Numbered from the stretch's first letter, positions 6,519 through 14,603 are shown. The stretch is DNA of 14,814 nucleotides from JBBRLA01 sp038231615 (GCA_038231615.1 JBBRLA010000138.1:1-14814), one strand, 5' to 3'. Program-made: numbers and translations. Notes: generated by a model not told the origin, from the sequence alone.

Positions 6519-7696
6519 ACCGCGGCACGATGGTCACTCATTCGACGCCCGTCTCCCTTTTCGGCGGCCCCATGCTGGCGCTCTTGAGTCTGGTCGTGCT
6601 CTTTCCCAGCGCCTGCGATCAGCACAAGGCCGAGAAGGAAGCGCCAAAACCCCCGCCGGGCGAGGTGTGGCTGACCCGGCAGCAGGTCAACGAGGCCAAG
6701 ATCGCCATGGAGCCGGTCGCCCAGCACGACGTGGGCAACGCCATCGTCACCAGCGGCAAGGTGACCTTCAACGACATCCATGTGTCGCACGTTTTTTCGC
6801 CGGTGACCGGCAGGGTGACCAAGCTTTTGGCCGAACCCGGACAGAAACTGAAGAAGGGCGCCCCCTTGTGTACCATCGAGTCCCCCGACGTGGCCAGCGC
6901 GTTTTCGGATCTGTCCAAGGCCCAGGCGGACCTTTTGGCGGGGGAGCATGACTTCAAGCGCCAGAAGGAACTCTTCGAGGCCCACGCCGGCTCGCAGAAG
7001 GACTACGAGGCGTCGCAAGACGCCTTTGGCAAGGCCCGCGCCGAGCTGGAACGCGCCCAGCAGAAGGCCCGCCTTTTGCGCAATGGCTCGGTGGACCGCA
7101 GCACCCAGGAATACACCTTGCGGGCCCTGATCGATGGGGAAGTCATCAGCCGCAACATCAACCCCGGCACCGAGGTCCAGGGGCAGTATTCCGGCGGACA
7201 GGCCATCGAACTTTTCACCATCGGCGACATCGACGACGTGTGGGTCATGGCCGACGTGTTCGAGATGGACATTGCCCAGATTAAGGTGGGCGCCACGGCC
7301 AGCGTCAGCGTGGTGGCTTATCCGAACCGCTTCTTCCCGGGGCACGTGGACTGGGTCTCCGAGGCCCTGGACCCGACCTCCCATACGGCCAAGGTACGCT
7401 GCTCGATCCAGAACACCGAGCACGAGCTGAAGCCGGAGATGTACGCCACCGTGTCCATCAGCTCGGCGGAGCGCAAGGCCCTGGCGATCCTGCGCAGCGC
7501 CATCCTGCGCCTGGGGGACCAGGACGTGGTGTTCCTGCAGACCGGGACCACGCCTGACGGGCAGCTCCGCTTCGAGCGGCGCCCGGTGGCGGTGAACGAG
7601 GACGAGGGCGGCACCTACATCCCGGTCACCCACGGCCTGGCCGAGGGCGAGAAGGTGGTGACCTCGGGGGCCTCGCTCTTGTCGGGGAAGTTATAG
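6515..7696 (+). CDS. RND efflux periplasmic adaptor lipoprotein (CzcB/CusB-like)
   Basis: Membrane-fusion protein that joins the inner-membrane pump to the outer-membrane channel. It has 393 residues. The signal sequence ends in FPSAC, so Cys34 is the likely lipidation site. Asp35 at position +2 would keep it at the inner membrane by the E. coli Lol rule, fitting the role. A barrel-sandwich (lipoyl-like) half-motif FSPVTGRVTKLLAEPGQKLKKG is followed by an alpha-helical hairpin (about 125-185). The second half-motif is LRALIDGEVISRNINPGTEV, and beta-barrel and membrane-proximal domains end at EGEKVVTSGA. No CusF-like or His-rich metal-binding tail is visible, so the substrate is not revealed. 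The start overlaps the channel gene stop by 4 bp, and the pump gene follows after 4 bp; this is a single operon. Confidence 0.92.
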   Translation: MNRGTMVTHSTPVSLFGGPMLALLSLVVLFPSACDQHKAEKEAPKPPPGEVWLTRQQVNEAKIAMEPVAQHDVGNAIVTSGKVTFNDIHVSHVFSPVTGRVTKLLAEPGQKLKKGAPLCTIESPDVASAFSDLSKAQADLLAGEHDFKRQKELFEAHAGSQKDYEASQDAFGKARAELERAQQKARLLRNGSVDRSTQEYTLRALIDGEVISRNINPGTEVQGQYSGGQAIELFTIGDIDDVWVMADVFEMDIAQIKVGATASVSVVAYPNRFFPGHVDWVSEALDPTSHTAKVRCSIQNTEHELKPEMYATVSISSAERKALAILRSAILRLGDQDVVFLQTGTTPDGQLRFERRPVAVNEDEGGTYIPVTHGLAEGEKVVTSGASLLSGKL

Positions 7697-7700
7697 CGCG

Positions 7701-10700
7701 ATGGTCCAGAAGATCGTCGGTTTCGCGCTGCGCCTGACGGTGATGGTCGCTGCCTTGGCGCTGGTCATCCTGGCGGTGGGTTTGTATTCGTACAAGCAGC
7801 TCGACATCGAGGCCTACCCCAACCCGGTGCCGCCGATGATCGAGGTCATCACCCAGCCCAACGGCTGGAGCGCCGAGGAAGTCGAGCGTTACGTGACGGT
7901 CCCGCTGGAGACCGGGCTGGCCGGGATGCTGGATCTGGACCATGTCCGCTCGCAGTCGCTTTTTGGGCTGTCCAGCGTAAAATGCTACTTCACCTGGAAC
8001 GCGGACTATTATACCGCGCAGCAACGGGTGATCAACCGCCTCCAGTTCATCACCCTGCCCCCGGGGTTAAATGGGCAGCTTTCGCCGTGGAACGCCATCG
8101 GCGAGGTGTACCGCTACGTGCTGCGCGGCAAGGGCTACACGCAGACCGACCTGAAGACGGCGCAGGACTGGATTTTGGAAAAGCAGTTCCGCCAGGTACC
8201 TGGGGTCATCGACGTGTCCGGCTTCGGCGGCCTGTCCAAGCAGTACCAGGTCGAGGTGGACCCCTACCGGCTCAAGGGCCACGACGTGACCCTTTTGCAG
8301 CTCACCTCGGCCATCGGCAACGCCAACCAGAACGTCGGCGGGCAGCGCCTGGCCCTGGGGGAGCAATCGTTCAACGTGCGCGGGGTGGGTTTGATCCGAT
8401 CGTTGCGCGACATCGGCAACGTGGTGGTGGCGACGAAGAAGGGCGTGCCGGTGCGGGTGCGCGATCTGGCCCAGGTGCTCTCGGGCAGCACGCCGCGCCT
8501 GGGGATGGTCGGCAAGGACGGCGAGCCGGACATCGTGCAGGGCATCGTGCTCATGCGCTATGGGGGAGATTCGCTCAAGACCATCCGGGGAGTACACGAG
8601 CGCATCGACTTCATCCGCAAGAACCACCTGCTGCCGCCGGGGATGGACATCGAGCCCTACTACGACCGCGAGAGCCTGGTCCAGCTGACCACCCACACGG
8701 TGCTGGAGAACCTGATCATCGGGATGCTGCTGGTGACGGGCGTGCTGCTGCTCTTTTTGGGGCATGGGTGGGCGGCGCTGATCACGGCGATCAATATACC
8801 CCTGGCGCTGCTCATCGCGTTTGCCGGGATGGTGGCCACCGGGACGCCGGCCAACCTGATCTCGCTGGGGGCGGTGGATTTTGGCATTGTCGTGGAATCC
8901 GGGGTGGTCATGGTGGAGAACATTTTCCGCCACCTGGGGGCGCACGGACGCGGCGGGGTCTTCGAGCGCATCGTGGCGGCGGCGGGCGAAGTCGGCCCGG
9001 CGATGTTCTTCGGGACGCTCATCATCGCGGTGGCGTTCTTCCCGCTTTTCACGTTGACCGGGGTGTCCGGGGTGATCTTCTCGCCCATGGCCCACACGTA
9101 TGCCTTCGCCATCGGGGGGGCGATCCTTTTGGCCATCACGCTGACCCCGGTGCTGGCGTCGAAGGCGCTGAAGATCGACCGCCGCGTCGAGGAGCACGAC
9201 AGCTGGTTGATGCACCGGCTGAACAAACTGTACCAGCCGGTGTTCGCCTTCACCCTGCGCCGGGGCAAGACCACGCTGCTTCTGGCGGCGGGGCTGGTGG
9301 CGGCGTGCCTGTGCGCCTTTCCGTACCTGGGCAGCGAATTCATGCCCAAGCTGGAGGAAGGCAATTTCTGGATCCGCGCGACGCTGCCCATGTCGGTGAC
9401 GCTGGAGCTGTCGGCGAAGTACGTGGGGCGGATGCGCAGCATCCTTTTGGGTTGCCCCGAAGGCAGTGCCGCCTGCGACGATGGGCACCGCCAGCACCCG
9501 GAGATCCGCACGGTGGTGTCGCAGCTTGGGCGGCCGGACGACGGCACGGATGTCTCGGGCTTCAACAACATCGAGATCTTCGCGCCCCTTCGTCCGCAGG
9601 GGGAATGGCGCCACGGCCTGACCAAGGAAAGCATGACCGAGGAGCTGTCGAAGGAGCTGTCCAGCGCCTTCCCCGGCGTGGTGTTCAACTTTTCGCAGAT
9701 GATCTCGGACAACGTCGAGGAGGCCATCTCGGGGGTCAAGGGCGAGAACACGGTGAAGGTGGTCGGCCCGGACCTGGCGGCCAACGAGGGGAACGCCCAG
9801 GAGATAAAGGACGTGATGCGCACCGTCCGCGGGGTGCAGGACCTGGGCGTGCTGCTTTCCCTGGGGCAGCCGAATGTGCGCATCACCCCGGATCGCATCC
9901 AGTGCGGGCGCTACGGGTTAAACGTCGGCGACGTGATGGCGGTGGTGCAGGCGGCCATCGGCGGGCAGGCGGTGACCCAGGTGTACGAGGGCGAGAAGCA
10001 CTTCGACCTGACCGTACGTTGGGAAGAGCAGTACCGCAAGGACCTGAAGTCGATCCGCAACATCCTGGTGGCGACCCCCGACGGGCCGCAGGTGCCCCTG
10101 GGGCAGCTTGCCGAGGTGATCGAGGAGGTCGGCCCCTCGGTGATCTACCGCGAAGACAACCAGCGTTACACGCCGGTGAAGTTCTCCGTGCGCGGGCGCG
10201 ACCTGGCCTCGACCATCGCGGAGGCCCAGCGCAAGATCAAACAGAAGGTGGTCCTGCCTTATGACACGCACCTGGAATGGGCCGGCGAGATCAACCAGCT
10301 CAAGGAGGCGACGGAGCGCCTGGTGGTGATCCTGCCGATCACGTTGTTTTTGATCGCATTTTTGGTCTACTCGGCGGTGAAAAATTGGCTCGATACGATG
10401 ATTGTGCTTTTGGCGATCCCGATTGCGTGCAGCGGCGGCATTCTGGCGCGGCTGGTGACGCAGATCCACTTCTCGATCTCGGCGGCGATGGGGTTTATTT
10501 CGATCTTCGGCATCGCCATCCAGGATTCTCTCTTCGTGGTGATGTATGCGCAAAAACTGTATCGGGATGGGATGTCGCTGGAGAAGAGCGCCGGTCAGGC
10601 GGCGGAGCGGCGCCTGCGTCCGGTGCTGATGACGACGTTCGTAGCGATGATCGGCCTTTTGCCGGCGGCCCTGTCCCACGGCATCGGGTCGCAGACCCAG

Positions 10701-10817
10701 AAGCCGCTGGCGGTGGTGGTCATCGGCGGGTCGCTGCTGCTTACGGTGTTGCCGGCGCTTTTACAACCCTTGCTGGTGCTGTGCCACCGCGCCTTCGGAG
10801 GGGTTTACTCGAAGTAG
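7701..10817 (+). CDS. HME-type RND efflux pump (CzcA/CusA family)
   Basis: Proton-driven inner-membrane pump, 1038 residues, the full family length. TM1 is about residues 8-28. Porter domain repeats follow, then TM2-6 about 335-480, TM7 about 525, and TM8-12 about 865-1020. The TM4 proton-relay segment reads DFGIVVESGVVMVEN, with D393, E399 and E406. In CzcA the equivalent positions are Asp, Asp, Glu, so the second Asp is Glu here. GRPDDGTD, characteristic of the heavy-metal subfamily, is present. Just before it is an insert-like stretch with C585, C592, H596 and H599. Together with the channel and adaptor this forms a CzcCBA/CusCBA-like exporter. The DFG-type TM4 leans towards the divalent-metal branches rather than CusA, but the metal is not proven. 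Its stop codon lies inside the end of the convergent copper monooxygenase gene. Confidence 0.95.
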   Translation: MVQKIVGFALRLTVMVAALALVILAVGLYSYKQLDIEAYPNPVPPMIEVITQPNGWSAEEVERYVTVPLETGLAGMLDLDHVRSQSLFGLSSVKCYFTWNADYYTAQQRVINRLQFITLPPGLNGQLSPWNAIGEVYRYVLRGKGYTQTDLKTAQDWILEKQFRQVPGVIDVSGFGGLSKQYQVEVDPYRLKGHDVTLLQLTSAIGNANQNVGGQRLALGEQSFNVRGVGLIRSLRDIGNVVVATKKGVPVRVRDLAQVLSGSTPRLGMVGKDGEPDIVQGIVLMRYGGDSLKTIRGVHERIDFIRKNHLLPPGMDIEPYYDRESLVQLTTHTVLENLIIGMLLVTGVLLLFLGHGWAALITAINIPLALLIAFAGMVATGTPANLISLGAVDFGIVVESGVVMVENIFRHLGAHGRGGVFERIVAAAGEVGPAMFFGTLIIAVAFFPLFTLTGVSGVIFSPMAHTYAFAIGGAILLAITLTPVLASKALKIDRRVEEHDSWLMHRLNKLYQPVFAFTLRRGKTTLLLAAGLVAACLCAFPYLGSEFMPKLEEGNFWIRATLPMSVTLELSAKYVGRMRSILLGCPEGSAACDDGHRQHPEIRTVVSQLGRPDDGTDVSGFNNIEIFAPLRPQGEWRHGLTKESMTEELSKELSSAFPGVVFNFSQMISDNVEEAISGVKGENTVKVVGPDLAANEGNAQEIKDVMRTVRGVQDLGVLLSLGQPNVRITPDRIQCGRYGLNVGDVMAVVQAAIGGQAVTQVYEGEKHFDLTVRWEEQYRKDLKSIRNILVATPDGPQVPLGQLAEVIEEVGPSVIYREDNQRYTPVKFSVRGRDLASTIAEAQRKIKQKVVLPYDTHLEWAGEINQLKEATERLVVILPITLFLIAFLVYSAVKNWLDTMIVLLAIPIACSGGILARLVTQIHFSISAAMGFISIFGIAIQDSLFVVMYAQKLYRDGMSLEKSAGQAAERRLRPVLMTTFVAMIGLLPAALSHGIGSQTQKPLAVVVIGGSLLLTVLPALLQPLLVLCHRAFGGVYSK

Positions 10818-11761
10818 ACGTCGAATCCCTGGGCCGGGTAGTAATAGGCCCAAAGGATGCACATCTCGTTGGTGAAGGCCGACTGCCCGAACTTCACGGT
10901 GAAGTCGTTGGTGTTGTTGTAGCTGCACTGCCACTTCAGGCCCTCGCCTTTCTGCGGATCGAAGGTCAAAAGCTTGTCGTCGGGGAAGCGCAGGAGCGGC
11001 GGGTGCTGCCAGTCCTTGTTCTCGAAGAGCATCTGTCCGGGGTCGTCCTTGCCGGCGGACTTGGCGATGGTGAAGTCGCTGCCGATGCGGTGCTGGTGGG
11101 AAGTCAGCCCAAAGACGTTGATGCCGGCGGGGGGCTGGTGGAAGCTGGGCGGCAGGATGGTGGTCTCGTGGGGCGGCAGGCCCGGGCTGGACAGGGCCCG
11201 GATGGTGGCGTAAAAGAGCATGTCGGCCTTGGTGATCTGTGCGCTGGTGGGGGCCAGGGTCAGGGTCACGGTGGCGGTGCCGTCGATGGGCTTGGTCGAG
11301 GCGTTGATGAAGTGGACCTCCAGGGTGTAGGGCGCCCCGGCGGCGAACTCGTAGGCCACGCCCGCGGGCAGCTTGAGGGTGGCCTTTTCCGTCTCGCCGA
11401 TGAAGAGCGGCGCCTTCTGGCTCTGGCCGAAGGGGTTGATGTTCAGCGCCTGACACTCGTGGACCGGCGCATCGGTGGCGGTGGGGTCTTCGCGGTAGAA
11501 GATGACGTGGTGGGTAGAAAAAAGCTGCGAGTCAATCTGCACCACGTCCATGGGCAGGGTGTTGGTGAAGTGCCCGGTGTAGCACTGGGTCACTTCGGCC
11601 CCGGGTTGTACGGTCACCGGCCCCAGACTCAGGCTGACCTGGGTGGTCTTGACCGGATCCGGGTTCATGGGGTCCATGGGATGAGTGGCGCCTGGTCCGT
11701 CCATCGAACCGCAGGCAAAGACAAAGGGCAAAAGGAGCGAGAGCGCAGCTTGGTGAGACAT
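10805..11761 (-). CDS. Copper type II monooxygenase-like lipoprotein (PHM/DBH fold)
   Basis: Resembles the two-domain, two-copper core of peptidylglycine and dopamine monooxygenases, which hydroxylate C-H bonds using O2 and an external reductant. All six expected copper ligands can be placed. The first site has H84-H85 in STHHVIFYR and H150 in LEVHFIN. The second has H222 and H224 in SHQHRIG and M300 in NEMCILWAYYY, which parallels DEMCNLYIMYY of PHM. Cysteines near 60, 103, 279 and 301 suit the family disulfides. Start ATG at 11761 follows GAGGGA (11766-11771); a GTG at 11773 overlaps that site. The N-terminus is a lipoprotein signal with lipobox VFAC (Cys17) and Gly at +2, suggesting outer-membrane attachment. 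It lies 39 bp after the TonB receptor gene and ends in a 13-bp convergent overlap with the pump gene. 318 residues. Substrate and reductant are unknown. Confidence 0.85.
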   Translation of the reverse strand: MSHQAALSLLLPFVFACGSMDGPGATHPMDPMNPDPVKTTQVSLSLGPVTVQPGAEVTQCYTGHFTNTLPMDVVQIDSQLFSTHHVIFYREDPTATDAPVHECQALNINPFGQSQKAPLFIGETEKATLKLPAGVAYEFAAGAPYTLEVHFINASTKPIDGTATVTLTLAPTSAQITKADMLFYATIRALSSPGLPPHETTILPPSFHQPPAGINVFGLTSHQHRIGSDFTIAKSAGKDDPGQMLFENKDWQHPPLLRFPDDKLLTFDPQKGEGLKWQCSYNNTNDFTVKFGQSAFTNEMCILWAYYYPAQGFDVYFE

Positions 11762-11800
11762 GAAGTCCCTCACGGAGAAAGTTGGCTGAACTCTAGCACA

Positions 11801-14221
11801 TTAAAAATAGTTTGCTTCCAGGGCTACCATGGCGCCAAGTCCGGGCCCGTCGATGCCGGAGCCGTGGAAGCGGTAGGTGGTGTTGGCGACGTTCTCCAAG
11901 GTGGCGGTGATCTGAACACCGCGGGTCAGCCGGGCGGCGCCGCGCAGGTTGACCACGGCGAAACCCGGCGTGCCGGGACAGGCGATCTTGAAGGCGGGGA
12001 TGGGCAGGCAGGTGCGCGGGTCGTCAAAGTCGGCCTGCCCGAGGAGGGTCTGGGGCGCGGCCCAGCGCAGCTGCACCTCGGCAAAGCTGAAGAGGTCGCG
12101 AGGGCGGCGCAGTTGCACGGCGGCGACCCCGTTCAGGGGCGGGACCTTGTAGAACGGTTCGCTGGTGGGGAGCTGGCCGGCGGCAGCGGGGCGATCCAGC
12201 ACGCCGTTCACGTAACTTATCCCGGCGTACATGGAAAGGCCGGAGAACAGGTGCAGCCGGGCGTTGGCCTCGACGGCATGGAGGCGGGCCTGCCGGGCAT
12301 TCTCGCGGTCGTAGAAGCGGGTGATGCAGGACCCGTCGGGCCCGGGACGGGCGCAGCCTTGACCGGCCACGGTGGTCGGGGTGGCGGCGATGACGTCGTC
12401 GATGAGGGTGTAGGCGTAAAATACCCCGCCTTCGAACTTGCTGAAGCCGGCGCGCACGCCGATCTCGCCGGAATAGGCGAACTCCGGGCGCAGTTCGCCG
12501 GGACCGGGGACGATGTAGCCCAAACCCTCCTGTCCCAGGCGCGCATAGTCCGCCAGATTGGGTGCCCGAAAGCCCGTCATCAGGCCGCCGGAAAGGGCCA
12601 GCCCAAAGACCGGTTCGTAGCGCAGGTGCAGGGTGCCGGCGTAGATCGGTTCCTGCTGCCGCAGGGCCTCGCGCACGCCGCGGGCACCGATCGTGGGGAA
12701 AAGCTTGGCCAGGCGGTCGTCGCGGCCGATGGAAACGAAGGTGCCACCGCCGCGCAGACCGAGCAGGGCCTTCCATCGTCCTGGGCGATCGGGGTGGCTT
12801 TTGCCGAAGAGGCGCTCCAGATCGGTTTCTTCCTGGATGTACAGGGCCACCGATTGGGCCGTCGAGCCGCCCGGGTAGCGAGCCAGCTGCGGCGACGGGA
12901 CGAGGGCCGCGCCGGGGCCGCCGCTGAGGGTGCCTTGGGACGCCGTGCTGTTCACGAAGTCGAAATAGCCGTCGATGCCAACGGTGAGCTTGCCGGGCCG
13001 CCCGAGGTCGGCGATGACCAGGGCGTTAAACCCGAGTACGTCGTCGTAGTTGTCGCCCCGGTCGAGCAGATCTATGCCCGTCTGGAAGCGGTCGAGCAGT
13101 TCCCGCTGCCGCTGGTACGAAAGGGTCGCCTGCACCGAGAGGGGCTCGACGAGGCCGCGGGCGGCGAAGCTGCCCTCGTAGCGCAGGTAGCCCAGGTCGC
13201 GGGAGTTCTCGGTCTGGACGCGCAGGTCCCCGGGCTGGCTGCGGTCGGTCTGCACCACGTTGTACTGGCGCACCCCCTGGTAGACCATCACCACGGTGCC
13301 GCGCCCCAGGTCGGCGCCGCCGCCCAGGTAAAGGCCCCCCTCGCTGTAGCCGGTCAGGGGCTGGTAGGGGGCCAGGCTGCCGCCGGTGAGGTCGCCGAAG
13401 CGCCGCAGGGAGAAGGCGGTGTCCAGGGCATAGCGGCCCCAGCGTCCGCCGGCGGACAGGCTGCCCTGTCCGCTTTGATCGTAGCTGGTGAAGCTGCCGC
13501 GCAGGCCGGCGTTCAGGTCGATGTCGCTGCCGGCGATGGGGCTGGGGCGGCGGGTGCGCACCTGGACCACGCCGCCGACGGCGTCGGAGCCGTAGAGTAC
13601 CGACCCCGGCCCGCGCACCACCTCGATGGAGTCGACGGTGTAGGGGTCGATGAGGTTGAGCATGCCGTTGGGCCCGGTGCGGGTCGTGGTGTTGTTCAGG
13701 CGGATGCCGTCGATCAGCAGGAGGACCTGCTGCCCGGTCAGGCCGCGCACGTAGGGCGAACCGGCGCCGTAGTTGGAGCGTTCGACGAAGACCCCGGGTT
13801 CTTCGGACAGGGCGTCGGGCGGGGTGCGAGGCAGGCGGTTCTTCAAGTCCTCCTTCTCGACCACCGATGTGGCCCGTGGGCTGTCGAATACGGTGCTGCG
13901 TGTCTGTGAAGCGGAAATCACGGTCTGGTAACGATTGTAGGGACGGGGCGCCTCGATGGATGGCGATGGCGATGGCGCTGGCGATGGCGCTGCGCTTCGC
14001 CGCGCGCCATCAGCCTTGTCCGGGACGGGGGTCACTCCGCTTCGCCGCGCCCCATCAGCTACTTTATCCGGGACTGGCGTCGCTGCGCTTCGCTGTGCGC
14101 CATCGGCCTTGCCCGGGACCGCCTGGTCCACGTCGGGCACTACAACGCCCTGGGCCTGCGCCAGGGGCACCGGACCGAGCAGCAGCGCGAGCACGACGGC
14201 CCGCTGTGAATTTTTCACCAC
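11801..14221 (-). CDS. TonB-dependent outer-membrane receptor
   Basis: Active outer-membrane importer driven by TonB-ExbBD. The 806-residue protein has a signal peptide (cleavage after AQAQ region, about 24). A Pro/Ser-rich repetitive linker spans about 33-92, and a TonB-box-like QTVISAS lies near 99-105. The plug domain (about 112-224) contains DALSEEPGV, GSPYVRGLTGQQVLLLIDGI and IEVVRGPGSVLYGSDAVGGVV. A 22-strand barrel then ends in the aromatic C-terminus EANYF. GTG at 14221 and GTG at 14218 are adjacent possible starts; neither has a good Shine-Dalgarno, and coupling to the pterin dehydratase gene ending 11 bp upstream is likely. The ligand (siderophore, heme, cobalamin, metal chelate) cannot be assigned. 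No B12 riboswitch was seen. The N-terminal linker is built from tandem DNA repeats described separately. Confidence 0.94.
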   Translation of the reverse strand: MVKNSQRAVVLALLLGPVPLAQAQGVVVPDVDQAVPGKADGAQRSAATPVPDKVADGARRSGVTPVPDKADGARRSAAPSPAPSPSPSIEAPRPYNRYQTVISASQTRSTVFDSPRATSVVEKEDLKNRLPRTPPDALSEEPGVFVERSNYGAGSPYVRGLTGQQVLLLIDGIRLNNTTTRTGPNGMLNLIDPYTVDSIEVVRGPGSVLYGSDAVGGVVQVRTRRPSPIAGSDIDLNAGLRGSFTSYDQSGQGSLSAGGRWGRYALDTAFSLRRFGDLTGGSLAPYQPLTGYSEGGLYLGGGADLGRGTVVMVYQGVRQYNVVQTDRSQPGDLRVQTENSRDLGYLRYEGSFAARGLVEPLSVQATLSYQRQRELLDRFQTGIDLLDRGDNYDDVLGFNALVIADLGRPGKLTVGIDGYFDFVNSTASQGTLSGGPGAALVPSPQLARYPGGSTAQSVALYIQEETDLERLFGKSHPDRPGRWKALLGLRGGGTFVSIGRDDRLAKLFPTIGARGVREALRQQEPIYAGTLHLRYEPVFGLALSGGLMTGFRAPNLADYARLGQEGLGYIVPGPGELRPEFAYSGEIGVRAGFSKFEGGVFYAYTLIDDVIAATPTTVAGQGCARPGPDGSCITRFYDRENARQARLHAVEANARLHLFSGLSMYAGISYVNGVLDRPAAAGQLPTSEPFYKVPPLNGVAAVQLRRPRDLFSFAEVQLRWAAPQTLLGQADFDDPRTCLPIPAFKIACPGTPGFAVVNLRGAARLTRGVQITATLENVANTTYRFHGSGIDGPGLGAMVALEANYF
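13957..13990 (-). repeat. Hexanucleotide repeat encoding Ser-Pro/Ala-Pro in the receptor linker
   Basis: Iterated GATGGC/GCTGGC hexamers on the plus strand, read on the minus strand as alternating Ser-Pro and Ala-Pro dipeptides (APSPAPSPSPS). Such Pro-rich stretches form stiff periplasmic spacers. It sits between the 45-bp repeats and the TonB-box-like segment. Confidence 0.7.
13991..14122 (-). repeat. Three imperfect 45/48-bp tandem repeats in the receptor gene N-terminus
   Basis: Units begin at about 13991 (45 bp), 14036 (48 bp) and 14084 (about 39 bp visible), each opening with a CCGCTTCGC/GCGCTTCGC core and a CATC(A/G)GC block. They encode PVPDK(V)ADGARRSxxT in the receptor linker. Lengths are multiples of three. 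The first unit overlaps a perfect 8-bp inverted repeat, GATGGCGC at 13983-13990 with GCGCCATC at 14004-14011 around a 13-nt loop. A REP-like palindromic element that spread in frame is therefore also possible. Confidence 0.75.
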
Positions 14222-14232
14222 CTGTGGGCCTG

Positions 14233-14541
14233 CTAGACCTGGGTCCTCCCCGTCGCCAGGGCCTCCATCTTGCCGGCCAGCGTCAGGTCACTGCGGGTGA
14301 TGCCGCCCGCGTCGTGGGTCGTAAGGTCGATCCGCACCTGGCCGTAGACGTTGAACCACTCGGGATGGTGGTTCATCGATTCGGCCACCAGGGCGACGCT
14401 GGTCATGAATCCGAAGGCGTCCACGAAGCTGCCGAAGCGATACTCCCGGTGCAGCTTCCCGTCCTTCACCCGCCAGGCCGAAAGCGTCCCGTCGTGGAGC
14501 GCGGTCTCAATTTCATGCTGGGTCAACTTCGCGATGGCCAT
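14233..14541 (-). CDS. phhB: Pterin-4a-carbinolamine dehydratase
   Basis: Dehydrates 4a-hydroxytetrahydropterin, recycling the cofactor of aromatic amino-acid hydroxylases; bacterial homologues are also found outside such pathways. The 102-residue protein is full length. The family signature is clear: ESMNHHPEWFNVYGQVRIDL with H58, H59 and P60, then LTTHDAGGIT with H76-D77. Start ATG at 14541 follows AGAGG by 8 nt. It is the first gene of a minus-strand cluster; the TonB receptor starts 11 bp after its stop. No aromatic hydroxylase is visible in the window, so its partner reaction is unknown. The symbol is by family and not by proven function. Confidence 0.92.
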   Translation of the reverse strand: MAIAKLTQHEIETALHDGTLSAWRVKDGKLHREYRFGSFVDAFGFMTSVALVAESMNHHPEWFNVYGQVRIDLTTHDAGGITRSDLTLAGKMEALATGRTQV

Positions 14542-14556
14542 CTTGTTCGCCTCTAC

Positions 14557-14572
14557 CGGCCCGCACGGGCCG
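14557..14572 (-). promoter_or_regulatory. Small hairpin in the phhB leader
   Basis: CGGCCC (14557-14562), a GCAC loop and GGGCCG (14567-14572) form a 6-bp GC stem upstream of the phhB Shine-Dalgarno. It would lie in the 5' UTR if the promoter at 14604-14630 is used. Role unknown. Confidence 0.3.
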
Positions 14573-14603
14573 CCCGTCCGCCTGTGTCAGCAGGACTACT
14601 CCC

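Noticed and set aside
8067..9614. Minus-strand open frame of 515 codons inside the RND pump
   Set aside because: Antisense shadow, His/Arg/Gln-rich, no recognisable domain.
7982..10264. Second plus-strand open frame of 760 codons inside the RND pump
   Set aside because: Out-of-frame shadow rich in Arg/Gly/Pro/His with no membrane segments; the other frame encodes a complete pump.
10277..13909. Plus-strand open frame of 1210 codons across the pump end, monooxygenase and receptor genes
   Set aside because: It is antisense to two clearly identified genes and in another frame of the pump gene; its translation is Gly/Val/Ala-rich without domains. It is open only because of GC-rich codon bias on the opposite strand.
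14222..14232. Riboswitch (for example B12) before the TonB receptor
   Set aside because: Only 11 bp separate it from the upstream gene, leaving no room, and no B12-box-like sequence is visible further up.
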